Positions 44,299 through 52,829 of a stretch of DNA of 64,000 nucleotides are shown one piece after another (the first letter of the stretch is position 1; the number at the start of each line of letters is the position of its first letter). Made by a program: the position numbers and the translations under genes. The stretch comes from DATEDA01 sp963820965. GTDB taxonomy: Bacteria > Pseudomonadota > Gammaproteobacteria > Burkholderiales > SG8-39. The notes beneath the pieces were generated by a model that saw only the letters and a program-made list of their open reading frames with translations, made no database searches and had not been told where the DNA came from. The stretch lies in the NCBI GenBank assembly GCA_963820965.1, contig CAWGCC010000036.1, positions 1-64,000 on the forward strand, given 5' to 3'.

Positions 44299-44943
44299 AT
44301 GTCAGCCGCGCAAATCAACGTGATGCTCGTCGACGACCACAGCGTCGTGCGCATGGGCTTCAGGCTGCTCCTCGAAGGATCGCCGGACATCCGCGTGGTC
44401 GCCGAAGCCGAGAGCGGCGAGGACGCGATCCGCCGCTTCGACGAAGCGCGGCCGGACGTGGTGGTGATGGACATCTCGATGCCCGGCATCGGCGGCCTGG
44501 AGGCGATCCACCGCATCCTGGCCAGGGAACCCACGGCGCGGATCCTCGTGCTGTCGGCGCACGAGGACGCGATGCACGCCCGGCGCGTTCTCGAGGCCGG
44601 CGCAGCGGGCTACCTCACCAAGCGGAGCGCCGCTGAAGCCCTGATGCAGGCGATCCGCCAGGTCAGCCAGGGGAAGACCTTCCTCGAGCCGGAGATCGCC
44701 CAGGAGCTCGCGATCCGGCAGCTGTCGGGCGGGCGCGACCCGGTCGACACCCTGAGCGAGAAGGAGTTCAAGGTGTTTCTCGCGCTGGCGGAGGGGCAGT
44801 CGGTGCAGGCGATCGCCGAGGTGATGTCCCTCAGCCCGCGCACCGTCGGCACACATCTCTACAACATCAAGCAGAAGCTCGGCGCGTCCAACTCGGCGGA
44901 GCTCGCGCTCATCGCGGTCCGCGCCGGCCTCCTGACGCCCTGA
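44299..44943 (+). CDS. LuxR-family response regulator
   Basis: A 214-residue NarL/FixJ-type regulator: receiver with phosphoacceptor Asp in VVVMDISMPGIGG, Asp pair in VMLVDDHSVV, and Lys in YLTKRSAAEA, then a LuxR helix-turn-helix (LSEKEFKVFLALAEGQSVQAI, MSLSPRTVGTHLYNIKQKL). It is convergent with a histidine kinase 17 bases away, which is the likely partner. Position between fhc and pqq suggests control of C1 genes. GAGAGG precedes the ATG. Confidence 0.92.
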   Translation: MSAAQINVMLVDDHSVVRMGFRLLLEGSPDIRVVAEAESGEDAIRRFDEARPDVVVMDISMPGIGGLEAIHRILAREPTARILVLSAHEDAMHARRVLEAGAAGYLTKRSAAEALMQAIRQVSQGKTFLEPEIAQELAIRQLSGGRDPVDTLSEKEFKVFLALAEGQSVQAIAEVMSLSPRTVGTHLYNIKQKLGASNSAELALIAVRAGLLTP

Positions 44944-44960
44944 CTCGCAGCGGTCCTCGC

Positions 44961-46712
44961 TCAGGTCTCGACCTGCGCCGCCCGCTCTGCGCCCGCCAGC
45001 GGGAGCACGGCGCGCACCGTGACGCCTTCCCCAGGCGCACCGGAGATCTCGAAGCTCCCGCCGAAGGCCTGCACGCGCTCGCGCATGCCGAGCAGCCCGA
45101 ACCGCGCGCTGCCGCTCGCGCCGCCGGTCCCCAGTCCTCTGCCGTCGTCCTGAACCCGCACCACGACGGCGTCGCCCCCGGGCCCGACCGGCTCGCGCGA
45201 CACTGAAATCTGCGCGCGGGTCGCCGCGGCGTGCCGGACCACGTTCGTCAGTGTCTCCTGCACGATGCGATAAACGGTGATGTTGACCGCTTCGCCGAGG
45301 CTCTCGAGCTCGCCCGAGAGAACGAGATTCCAGCTCACTTCCGGGTGTCGCTGCGACCAGGTCGCCACGGCGTCGCGCAGCGTCTCGGCGAGCCCGAGAT
45401 GATCGAGGCCGCTCGGTCGCAGCCTGCGGATGATGCCGTGCGCGACGTCGTAGACGCGGGCGGCCACCGACACGATGGTCCGCGCGTTGTCGCGGATGTC
45501 CGGTGCCGAGTCGCCGGCGCGGGTCGCGATCGCCGTGCCGATCGATTTGATGGCGGTGATGCCCTGCCCCAGCTCGTCGTGCAGCTCGCGCGCGATGGCG
45601 CGCCGCTCCTCCTCGAGCCGGGACTGCACGGCCGCGGTGAACTGACGGTTCTGCTCGAGCGCCTGCTCGGCCGCCTGCATGCGCCGGTGCTCGGTGATGT
45701 CGCGCATGCTGCAGATCTCCCCGATCACCCGGTCGCTCGTCGGATCGACCAGCGGCGCGGCCGACAGCGCCACGTCCACGAGTCGACCCGTCTTCGTCAG
45801 GCGCTCGGTCTCGAGCAGCTCGACGTGCTCGCGCCGCTTGATGGACTCCAGGGTATCGGCGAGCTCGCCATGTCGACCCGCAGGCGCGATCCGCTGCGCC
45901 GGGCTGCCGACGAGCTCGTCCCGGCCGAAACCGAGCAGCCGCTCCGCGGCCGCGTTGCAGAACGAGATGCGTCCCTCCAGGTCGCGGATGATGATCGCGT
46001 CGCTCGACTGCTGCGCCACCAGGGCGAGCTGCCGGTTCTGCGCGAGACTCTCCTCGAGCGCTCGCGCCATGCGGTTGAAGCCGTCGCTGATCGAGCCGAA
46101 CTCCGCCGGCCGGAAGGCCGGCAGCCGGGTGTGGAGCCGGCCGTGCGCCATCTCCGCGAGCCCCTCCAGGATCTTCGGCAGCGGCTTGAGCGAGCGGTCG
46201 ACGAGCCAGAACACCACGAGGTTGGTGACGACCAGGAATGCGAGCGCCAGCCAGGCAAACCCCGTCAGCTCTTCCCAGGCTTCGAGGATGGAGCGCGACG
46301 GATCGGGCGTGACCACGATCGCGCCGCCCGGCAGATCCAGGCGCGACGCCTGGAGCTCGGGTCCGACCAGCCGCGTGAACCACTCCGGTGCCGCGCGTCC
46401 TGCCCGGTAGACCGAAGGCGGCGACTGGTAGAGCAGCGCGCCGCCGGAGTCGTAGAAGCGGATCTCGTTCGCGCGCACCCGACCGACGCTGCGCAGGAAT
46501 GCGAGCAGCGCCTGGTTGCGCTCGGCCGGGCCGGCCTCGAGATACACGCCCCTGACGACCGTCTCGATGAGCTGCACGGCGACGCGGGTCGCCGATTCGA
46601 TCTCCTCGCGCACCGAGCTCCGCGTGTCGTTCACGATGATTCCCGCCATCGCGATCGTGAACGCCACGATCACGAGCGAGAGCACGAGGTTGATGCGCAG
46701 GCGGAGGCTCAT
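44961..46712 (-). CDS. Membrane sensor histidine kinase (HAMP-PAS-HisKA_3)
   Basis: A 583-residue sensor. Two transmembrane helices (INLVLSLVIVAFTIAMAGI and LALAFLVVTNLVVFWLV) flank a periplasmic domain of about 140 residues. HAMP follows, then a PAS domain (IIIRDLEGRISFCNAAAERLLG), a HisKA_3 dimerisation helix with the phosphorylated His in RELHDELGQGITAIKS, and HATPase (DDGRGLGTGG, FGLLGMRERV). The stimulus may be periplasmic. It is convergent with the response regulator gene and starts six bases after pip on the same strand. Confidence 0.92.
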   Translation of the reverse strand: MSLRLRINLVLSLVIVAFTIAMAGIIVNDTRSSVREEIESATRVAVQLIETVVRGVYLEAGPAERNQALLAFLRSVGRVRANEIRFYDSGGALLYQSPPSVYRAGRAAPEWFTRLVGPELQASRLDLPGGAIVVTPDPSRSILEAWEELTGFAWLALAFLVVTNLVVFWLVDRSLKPLPKILEGLAEMAHGRLHTRLPAFRPAEFGSISDGFNRMARALEESLAQNRQLALVAQQSSDAIIIRDLEGRISFCNAAAERLLGFGRDELVGSPAQRIAPAGRHGELADTLESIKRREHVELLETERLTKTGRLVDVALSAAPLVDPTSDRVIGEICSMRDITEHRRMQAAEQALEQNRQFTAAVQSRLEEERRAIARELHDELGQGITAIKSIGTAIATRAGDSAPDIRDNARTIVSVAARVYDVAHGIIRRLRPSGLDHLGLAETLRDAVATWSQRHPEVSWNLVLSGELESLGEAVNITVYRIVQETLTNVVRHAAATRAQISVSREPVGPGGDAVVVRVQDDGRGLGTGGASGSARFGLLGMRERVQAFGGSFEISGAPGEGVTVRAVLPLAGAERAAQVET

Positions 46713-46718
46713 CGCGTC

Positions 46719-47672
46719 TCAGCTCGGCAGGCGGGCGCGCATGTCGTCGGTCGCGCGGCGCAGTGCGCGGGCGATTTCCGGCTCGGTGGCCGAGTGACCG
46801 CCGCGCTCGACGAGCCGCAGCTCGGCGCGCGGCAACCGCCGAGCGAGCTCGTACGCGGCGCGCGGCGGGCACACGAGGTCGAGCCGGCCCTGGACGATCA
46901 GCGCCGGCACTCCGGCGAGGCGCCCGAGGCCGGACGCGAGCTCGCCCGGCTCGAGAAAGCAGTCGTGGACGAGGTAGTGGAGCTGGACCCGGGCCCGGGC
47001 AAGGACGTCGGCCGGCCCCCCTGCCGGGCCCGCGGCCTTGTTCCCCGCGTCGAGGCCCATGATGGCCTCTTCGTAAGCGACCCAGCGCCGCGCGGCGGCC
47101 AGCGCGCGCCGGTCGTCCTGCTCGCTCACCAGTCCGTGATACCGGGCAAGCAGGCTCCCACCTTCCCCCTGCGCCAACGCCTCCCATGCCTCGGGCACGA
47201 AATTGCGCAGCGCATCGAGATACCAGTCGACCTCCGCCCGGGTGGCGAAAAAGATCCCGCGCAGCACCATGCCTGCCACCCGGTCGGGATGCGCGACCGC
47301 ATAGGCGAGCGCCAGCGTGCTGCCCCACGAACCGCCGAAGAGCATCACGCGGTCGAGGCCCAGATGGTTTCGTATCGCCTCGATATCGGCGACCAGGTGC
47401 CGGGTCGTGTTGTCCGCCGTCGAGCCGAGCGGCGTCGATTGCCCGCACCCGCGCTGGTCGAACAGCACGATGCGATAGAACTGCGGATCGAAGAAGCGGC
47501 GATGGACCGCTCGCGTGCGGCTGCCGGGGCCGCCATGGAGAAACACCGCCGGGAACCCCCGCGGATCCCCGCACTCCTCGACGTGGATCGTGTGGCCGCC
47601 GCCGACGGCCAATTGTTGCACTGCAAACGGCTCCAGCTCGGGGTAGAGCGGCTCGTCGGCGAGCCGGTTCAC
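46719..47672 (-). CDS. pip: Proline iminopeptidase
   Basis: A 317-residue alpha/beta hydrolase of peptidase family S33: HGGPGSRTRAVHRRFFDP for the oxyanion region, FDQRGCGQSTPLGSTADNTT, nucleophile Ser in GGSWGSTLALAYA, Asp in QGRLDLVCPP and His in ERGGHSATEPEI. It removes N-terminal proline from peptides. It is divergent from pqqA and precedes the histidine kinase gene. A part in trimming the PQQ peptide is possible but not shown. Confidence 0.92.
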   Translation of the reverse strand: MNRLADEPLYPELEPFAVQQLAVGGGHTIHVEECGDPRGFPAVFLHGGPGSRTRAVHRRFFDPQFYRIVLFDQRGCGQSTPLGSTADNTTRHLVADIEAIRNHLGLDRVMLFGGSWGSTLALAYAVAHPDRVAGMVLRGIFFATRAEVDWYLDALRNFVPEAWEALAQGEGGSLLARYHGLVSEQDDRRALAAARRWVAYEEAIMGLDAGNKAAGPAGGPADVLARARVQLHYLVHDCFLEPGELASGLGRLAGVPALIVQGRLDLVCPPRAAYELARRLPRAELRLVERGGHSATEPEIARALRRATDDMRARLPS

Positions 47673-47774
47673 GGTGTCTTCACTCGGGGCGGCATCGGGT
47701 CGATGCCTATGTTAAGTGTCGGTCGCGCGTAACGCGCGGGCACCAAAGACTAAGGAAAATCATTAGCCCCGATC

Positions 47775-47786
47775 GGGCGATTTCCC
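47775..47786. promoter_or_regulatory. Candidate regulator site upstream of pqqA (GGGCGATTTCCC)
   Basis: CGGGCGATTTCCCGGT resembles the palindrome CGGGAAAATTTCCCGGT at 59700, with one base fewer in the spacer. It lies 63 bases before the pqqA ATG in the pip/pqqA intergenic region, which also holds inverted repeats CGCGCG-taa-CGCGCG and GCCCGG-cc-GCCGGGC. Confidence 0.4.
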
Positions 47787-47848
47787 GGTGGGCGCCCGGC
47801 CGCCGGGCGGTCAGAATCGGGGCGTAGTGGAAAGGAGGTATCGACCGC

Positions 47849-47920
47849 ATGTGGACCAAGCCTGAATACACCGAGATGCGCTTTGGCTTCGAGGTGACGA
47901 TGTACATCGCCACCCGCTAA
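47849..47920 (+). CDS. pqqA: PQQ precursor peptide PqqA
   Basis: A 23-residue peptide beginning MWTKPEYTEMRFGFEV and ending TMYIATR. The Glu and Tyr that are cross-linked to form PQQ are in EVTMY (Glu15, Tyr19), with the usual three-residue spacing. AAAGGAGG lies upstream of the ATG at a proper distance. It is the first gene of pqqABCDE and is separated from pqqB by a hairpin terminator. Confidence 0.95.
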   Translation: MWTKPEYTEMRFGFEVTMYIATR

Positions 47921-47935
47921 CTGCGGTGGGCACCC

Positions 47936-47968
47936 GACGAAAGCCCCCACGCGGGGCTTTCGTCTTTT
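47936..47968 (+). terminator. Terminator/attenuator between pqqA and pqqB
   Basis: A perfect 12-base-pair stem GACGAAAGCCCC (47936-47947) with GGGGCTTTCGTC (47953-47964) and a five-base loop is followed by TTTT. It lies 15 bases after pqqA and 21 bases before pqqB. Partial termination here would give more pqqA message than pqqBCDE, as needed for a substrate peptide consumed once per PQQ. Confidence 0.88.
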
Positions 47969-47989
47969 CCGGACCGCACAACAGCCGAG

Positions 47990-48904
47990 ATGCACATCAA
48001 GGTGCTGGGCTCCGCGGCGGGCGGCGGCTTCCCGCAGTGGAACTGCAACTGCCCGAACTGCGACGGCGTGCGCAAGGGCACGATCCGCGCGCGGCCGCGC
48101 ACGCAGTCGTCGATCGCCGTCTCGGCCGACGGGACCGACTGGGTGCTGTTCAACGCGTCGCCCGACCTCCTCGCGCAGTTTCGCGCGGTGCCGGAACTCC
48201 AGCCGGCGCGCGCGATCCGTGACACCGCGGTCCGCGCGATCATCCTCATCGACGCGCAGATCGACCACACCACCGGGCTGCTGATGCTGCGGGAGGGCGC
48301 GCCGCTCGAGATCTATTGCACCGAGATGGTCCGGGAAGACCTGACGTCCGGAAACCCCCTCTTCCGCATCCTCGATCACTACTGCGGTGTCCGCTGGCAT
48401 GCGATCGCGGCGGACGGGGACAGCACGTTCGCCGTGCCCGGCGCCGACGGGCTCGCGTTCACCGCGGTGCCGCTCAAGAGCAAGGCGCCGCCCTACTCCC
48501 CGCACCGCGACGATCCCCACCGGGGGGACAACATCGGCGTGCGGATCGTCGACCGGGCGAGCGGCAAGGCGCTCTTCTACGCGCCCGGCGTGGGCGAGAT
48601 CGAGCCGCACCTCGCACCGTTCCTCGCCGACGCCGATTGCCTGATGATCGACGGCACGTTCTGGACCGAGGACGAGCTCGTCCGCCTCGGGATCTCGAAC
48701 AAGCGGGCGCGCGACATGGGCCACCTGCCGCAGAGCGGACCGGGGGGAATGATCGACGTGCTGAAGCCCTTGAAGGCCGGCCGGAAGATCCTGATCCACA
48801 TCAACAACACCAACCCGATCCTGAACGAGGACTCCGCCGAGCGGCGCACGCTGGACGCCGCGGCGATCGAGGTCGCGTACGACGGGATGGACATCCAACT
48901 CTGA
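47990..48904 (+). CDS. pqqB: PQQ biosynthesis protein B
   Basis: A 304-residue metallo-beta-lactamase-fold protein: KVLGSAAGGGFPQWNCNCPNC at the N-terminus with zinc-binding cysteines, SSIAVSADGTDWVLFNASPDL, and AQIDHTTGLLMLREG for the modified metal motif. PqqB is thought to hydroxylate the Glu-Tyr intermediate. It follows the hairpin after pqqA and precedes pqqC by 11 bases. Confidence 0.95.
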   Translation: MHIKVLGSAAGGGFPQWNCNCPNCDGVRKGTIRARPRTQSSIAVSADGTDWVLFNASPDLLAQFRAVPELQPARAIRDTAVRAIILIDAQIDHTTGLLMLREGAPLEIYCTEMVREDLTSGNPLFRILDHYCGVRWHAIAADGDSTFAVPGADGLAFTAVPLKSKAPPYSPHRDDPHRGDNIGVRIVDRASGKALFYAPGVGEIEPHLAPFLADADCLMIDGTFWTEDELVRLGISNKRARDMGHLPQSGPGGMIDVLKPLKAGRKILIHINNTNPILNEDSAERRTLDAAAIEVAYDGMDIQL

Positions 48905-48915
48905 CGGGAAGCGCT

Positions 48916-49638
48916 GTGGGAGTCGCCGACAGATTGCCGTGGAACAGGGAAGCGTTCGAGCGCGAGCTCCGCGCCAAGGGCGATCGCTATCACATCCACC
49001 ATCCGTTCCACGTGGCGATGAACAGCGGCCGGTGCACGAAGGAGCAGGTGCAGGGGTGGGTCCTCAACCGCTTCTACTACCAGATCAGCATCCCGATCAA
49101 GGACGCGGCGGTCCTCGCGAACATGCCGGACCGCGAGCATCGCCGCGAGTGGATCAAGCGCATTCTCGACCACGACGGCGTCGCGGGCGACGAGGGCGGC
49201 ATCGAGGCGTGGCTGCGCCTCGGCGAGGCGGTGGGCCTGGAGCGCGAGGCGGTCGCCTCGCTCGAGCACGTGCTGCCGGGCGTGCGCTTCGCCGTCGACG
49301 CGTACGTCAACTTCGCGCGCCGCGCGCCGTGGCAGGAAGCCGTGTGCTCGTCGCTCACCGAGCTCTTCGCGCCGCAGATCCACAAGGAACGGCTCGCGAG
49401 CTGGCCGGAGCATTACCCGTGGATCGACGCCGCCGGGTACGCGTACTTCCGCAAGCGCCTGTCCGAAGCGCGGCGCGACGTCGAGCACGGTCTGAAGGTC
49501 ACGCTGGATCATTTCCGCACGCGGGCCGAGCAGGAGCGCGCGCTCGAGATCCTGCAGTTCAAGCTCGACGTGCTGTGGGCGATGCTGGACGCGATGCAGC
49601 TCGCCTACGGCATCGGCGACCGAAAGGACCGCGCCTGA
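48916..49638 (+). CDS. pqqC: Pyrroloquinoline-quinone synthase
   Basis: A 240-residue helical oxidase: RYHIHHPFHVAMNSGRCTKE, QVQGWVLNRFYYQISIPIKD, and HYPWIDAAGYAYFRKRLSEA hold the conserved active-site His, Tyr and Arg residues. It performs ring closure and the eight-electron oxidation that ends PQQ synthesis. The GTG at 48916 is the likely start. Its stop overlaps the pqqD ATG (TGATG). Confidence 0.95.
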   Translation: MGVADRLPWNREAFERELRAKGDRYHIHHPFHVAMNSGRCTKEQVQGWVLNRFYYQISIPIKDAAVLANMPDREHRREWIKRILDHDGVAGDEGGIEAWLRLGEAVGLEREAVASLEHVLPGVRFAVDAYVNFARRAPWQEAVCSSLTELFAPQIHKERLASWPEHYPWIDAAGYAYFRKRLSEARRDVEHGLKVTLDHFRTRAEQERALEILQFKLDVLWAMLDAMQLAYGIGDRKDRA

Positions 49639-49917
49639 TGGCGCTCGGCGACGATACGGTTTTCGAGCTCGCGCGGCGCTTGCGCTTCCAGTGGGAGGAG
49701 GCGCAAGCCGCCTATGTGCTGCTCTACCCGGAAGGCATGGTGAAGCTGGGGCAGAGCGCGGGCGAGATCCTGAAGCGCGTCAACGGCACGTCGGCCGGTG
49801 TCCGAGATCATCGCGGACCTGGAGCGGGCGTTCCCCGGCGTGGACCTGCGGCAGGACGTGACCGACTTTCTGGAGCATGCGCGCGAGAAAGGCTGGATCG
49901 ATGCCCGGCAGCCCTAA
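49638..49917 (+). CDS. pqqD: PqqA-binding chaperone PqqD (one frameshift)
   Basis: About 92 residues of a winged-helix RiPP-recognition protein: FELARRLRFQWEEAQAAYVLLYPEGMVKL, then NGTSA. An extra base near 49797 is followed in the right frame by VSEIIADLERAFPGVDLRQDV and FLEHAREKGWIDARQP. PqqD binds PqqA and presents it to PqqE. It overlaps both neighbours: four-base-scale overlap with pqqC and 17 bases with pqqE. Confidence 0.9.
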
Positions 49918-51049
49918 CCCGCCGCTCTGGCTGCTCGCGGAGCTGACCTATCGCTGTCCGCTCCACTGCGTGTACTGCTCCAACCCGGTGGACTACGCGA
50001 AGTACGGGGCCGAGCTCGCAACCGAGGACTGGCTGCGCGTGCTGCGCGAAGGGCGCAGCCTCGGCGCGACGCAGCTCGGCTTCTCGGGCGGCGAGCCGCT
50101 GGTGCGCGACGACCTGGAGGTGCTCGTCGCCGAAGCGCGACGGCTCGGCTACTACTCGAATCTCATCACCTCGGGCGTCGGACTGAACGAGCGGCGGATC
50201 GCGGCGCTCAAGGACGGCGGGCTCGATCACATCCAGGTGTCGTTCCAGGATTCGACGCGCGAGATCAACGATTTCCTGTCGAGCACGCGCACCTTCGAGC
50301 TCAAGCGGCGGGTCGCGAAGCTGGTCAAGCAATACGATTTTCCGATGGTGCTCAACGTCGTGTCTGCACCGGCTCAACATCGACCATGTCCAGGAGCTCC
50401 TCGAGATGGCGCTCGAGCTGGAAGCCGAGTACGTCGAGCTCGCGAACACCCAGTACTACGGCTGGGCGTACGTCAACCGCGACCAGCTCCTGCCGAGCCG
50501 CGAGCAGCTCGCAGCGCGCGGAGGAGGTGGTCAACCGGTTCCGCGAGCGCGTCGGCAACGCGATGAAGATCTACTTCGTCGTGCCCGACTACCACGAGCG
50601 CCGGCCCAAGGCCTGCATGAACGGCTGGGGCGCGGTGTTTCTCTGTCTCACGGCCGACGGCCTCGCGCTGCCCTGCCACGAGGCGCGCATGCTCCCGGGG
50701 CTCGAGTTCCCGAACGTCCGCGACCGCGACCTCCGCTGGATCTGGTACGACTCGCCCGCCTTCAACCGGTACCGCGGCGACGAATGGATGAAGGAGCCGT
50801 GCCGCAGCTGCCCCGAGAAGGTGAAGGACTACGGCGGCTGCCGCTGCCAGGCCTACATGCTGACCGGCGATCCCGCGAACGCGGATCCGGTCTGCGACAA
50901 GTCGCCGCATCACGCGCTCGTGACGCAGGCCGTCGAACGCGCGGAGGCAGACGCGCCCCGCGGTCGGGACGAAGCCCGTGCTCTTCTTCCGCGACGACAA
51001 GAACTCGCGCGCGCTGTCGGGCGCGAGCCGGCGCGAACCGGTCGCATGA
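49901..51049 (+). CDS. pqqE: PqqA peptide cyclase, radical SAM enzyme (three frameshifts)
   Basis: About 382 residues. The radical SAM cluster motif is CPLHCVYC and the glycine motif FSGGEPLVRDDL. The SPASM region at the C-terminus has CMNGWGAVFLCLTADG, LPCHEARMLPGLEF, CRSCPEKVKDYGGCRCQA and DPVCDKSPHH, enough cysteines for two auxiliary clusters. Extra bases near 50362, 50516 and 50962 break the frame; the last segment (KPVLFFRDDKNSRALSG) ends in an ATGA overlap with the ABC gene. It forms the Glu-Tyr carbon bond in PqqA. Confidence 0.93.
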
Positions 51050-51990
51050 ACGCCCCCCAGGCCGTCGGCGTCGACACGCGCGCGGCGATCCGCGCCGACG
51101 GACTCGCGAAGCGCTACGGCGAGATCGCCGCGGTCGAGGGTCTCGACCTCGAGATCCCGTCCGGGGAGTTCTTCGGCCTTCTGGGGCCGAACGGCGCCGG
51201 CAAGACGACCACCGTCCACATGCTGGCGACCCTGATCCGGCCGACCGCCGGCACGGCGACGGTCGCCGGGTTCGACGTCAGGCGCGAGCCCGTCCGCGTG
51301 CGCGGGGCGATCGGCCTCGTGTTCCAGGAGTCCGCGCTCGATCGCACGCTCAGCGTCGCCGAGAACCTGCGCTTCGCCGGTTTGCTGCACGATCTCCCGC
51401 CGCGGGTCATCGAGGAGCGCCAGCGGGAGCTGCTCGACCTCTTCGGCCTGGCGGACAGGCGCGCGCAGCCCGTCGCGACGCTGTCGGGCGGGATGCGCCG
51501 CGCGCTCGACATCGTTCGCGGCGTCCTGCACGAGCCGCGCGTGCTGTTCCTGGACGAGCCGACGACCGGTCTCGATCTGCCGAACCGGCGCCGGATCTGG
51601 CGCTTCATCGAGCGGCTGCGCGCCAGGACCGGGATGACCCTCCTCCTGACCACGCACTACCTGGAAGAGGCGGACGGTTGCGATCGCGTCGCGTTCATCC
51701 GCAAGGGCCGTCTCGTGGAATCCGGCGCGCCGCGGCTGCTGGTCGAGCGTCTCGGCCGGCACATGCTGGAGGTCGAGGGCCCCGACCTCGACGGTCTGGT
51801 CGGGATGCTGGAGCCGCGTCTCGGGACGTGCCTGCGCGACGGCGACGTCGCGTACTTCCGTTCCCCCGACGAGGACATCGCCGCAATCGCCCGGCTGCAG
51901 GCGGAGCTCGGCTCGAAGGTCTCGGCCTGGCGGGTCAGGCGGCCGAACCTGAACGACGTGTTTCTCTGGATCGCGGACGGAAAGGCCTGA
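51046..51990 (+). CDS. ABC transporter ATP-binding protein, PQQ-dehydrogenase-associated
   Basis: A 314-residue ABC-2-type exporter ATPase: Walker A GPNGAGKTTT, Q-loop GLVFQESALDRTLSV, signature LSGGMRRALDIVRG, Walker B VLFLDEPTTGLD. It matches the family regularly encoded with PQQ-dependent alcohol oxidation genes. It overlaps pqqE by four bases, so it is co-translated with the pqq genes. The exported substrate is unknown; PQQ itself or a periplasmic maturation factor has been suggested by context only. Confidence 0.9.
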   Translation: MNAPQAVGVDTRAAIRADGLAKRYGEIAAVEGLDLEIPSGEFFGLLGPNGAGKTTTVHMLATLIRPTAGTATVAGFDVRREPVRVRGAIGLVFQESALDRTLSVAENLRFAGLLHDLPPRVIEERQRELLDLFGLADRRAQPVATLSGGMRRALDIVRGVLHEPRVLFLDEPTTGLDLPNRRRIWRFIERLRARTGMTLLLTTHYLEEADGCDRVAFIRKGRLVESGAPRLLVERLGRHMLEVEGPDLDGLVGMLEPRLGTCLRDGDVAYFRSPDEDIAAIARLQAELGSKVSAWRVRRPNLNDVFLWIADGKA

Positions 51991-51994
51991 GCTG

Positions 51995-52795
51995 ATGCGC
52001 GTGCGTCCGGTCTACGCGGTGCTCGAACGGGAGCTGGTGCGGATGTTCCGCCAGCGGACCCGGCTGGTGTCGGCAATCGTCCGGCCGCTCATCTGGCTGT
52101 TCGTCATCGGCGCCGGCTTCGGTGCCGTCATCGGCGAGGCGCGCGGCATGGACTACCAGGCGTTTCTCGTTCCGGGCGTGCTCGGGATGACGATGCTCTT
52201 CGGCGGCATGCTCGCCGCGCTGACCACGGTGTACGACAAGGAGTCCGGCGTGATGCGGATGATGATCATCGCGCCCATGCCGCACGCCTGGATCGTGATC
52301 GCGAAGGTGGTCTCGGCCGCCGCGGCCGCGATGCTGCAGGCGGTGCTCCTGCTCGTGGTCCTCGTGGCGCTCGGATTCGCGGGGCGCGGCACCGACTGGT
52401 GGCTGCTCGCGATCGCCCTGCTCGGCACGTCGTTTGCCTGCGCCGGGATCGGGATGGTGACCGCGTCGTTCTCCCGGACGCTGGACAATTTCGCCGGGAT
52501 CATGAACTTCGTGATCTTCCCGGTGTTCTTCCTGAGCGGCGCCCTCTACCCGGTGCGCGACCTCCCGACCGTGCTCAACTGGATCGCCACCGTCAACCCC
52601 TTCACGTACGGCGTCGATCTGCTCAAGCACGCGCTCGCCCCTCGCGCGGCGATGAGCGCGGATTTCGGCGTCGGGCTCGACATCGCCGTGCTCGTCGGCG
52701 CCACGGCGATCGCGATAGCGCTCGCGAGCTGGCGCTTCTCGCAGGAGTCCGCCTACGAGCCGATGATCCATGTGCTCACGACACGGGGCGGGTAG
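51995..52795 (+). CDS. ABC-2 type transporter permease, PQQ-dehydrogenase-associated
   Basis: A 266-residue membrane protein with about six transmembrane helices, among them AIVRPLIWLFVIGAGFGAVIG, VPGVLGMTMLFGGMLAALTT, AAAAMLQAVLLLVVLVALGF and IMNFVIFPVFFLSGALYPV. It begins five bases after the ATPase gene and forms the membrane part of that exporter. The family (PedC-like) is typical of PQQ alcohol dehydrogenase clusters. Confidence 0.9.
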   Translation: MRVRPVYAVLERELVRMFRQRTRLVSAIVRPLIWLFVIGAGFGAVIGEARGMDYQAFLVPGVLGMTMLFGGMLAALTTVYDKESGVMRMMIIAPMPHAWIVIAKVVSAAAAAMLQAVLLLVVLVALGFAGRGTDWWLLAIALLGTSFACAGIGMVTASFSRTLDNFAGIMNFVIFPVFFLSGALYPVRDLPTVLNWIATVNPFTYGVDLLKHALAPRAAMSADFGVGLDIAVLVGATAIAIALASWRFSQESAYEPMIHVLTTRGG

Positions 52796-52829
52796 ACGCC
52801 GTCCCGGCTCCGCTGTGCGTGCGCCCTGA

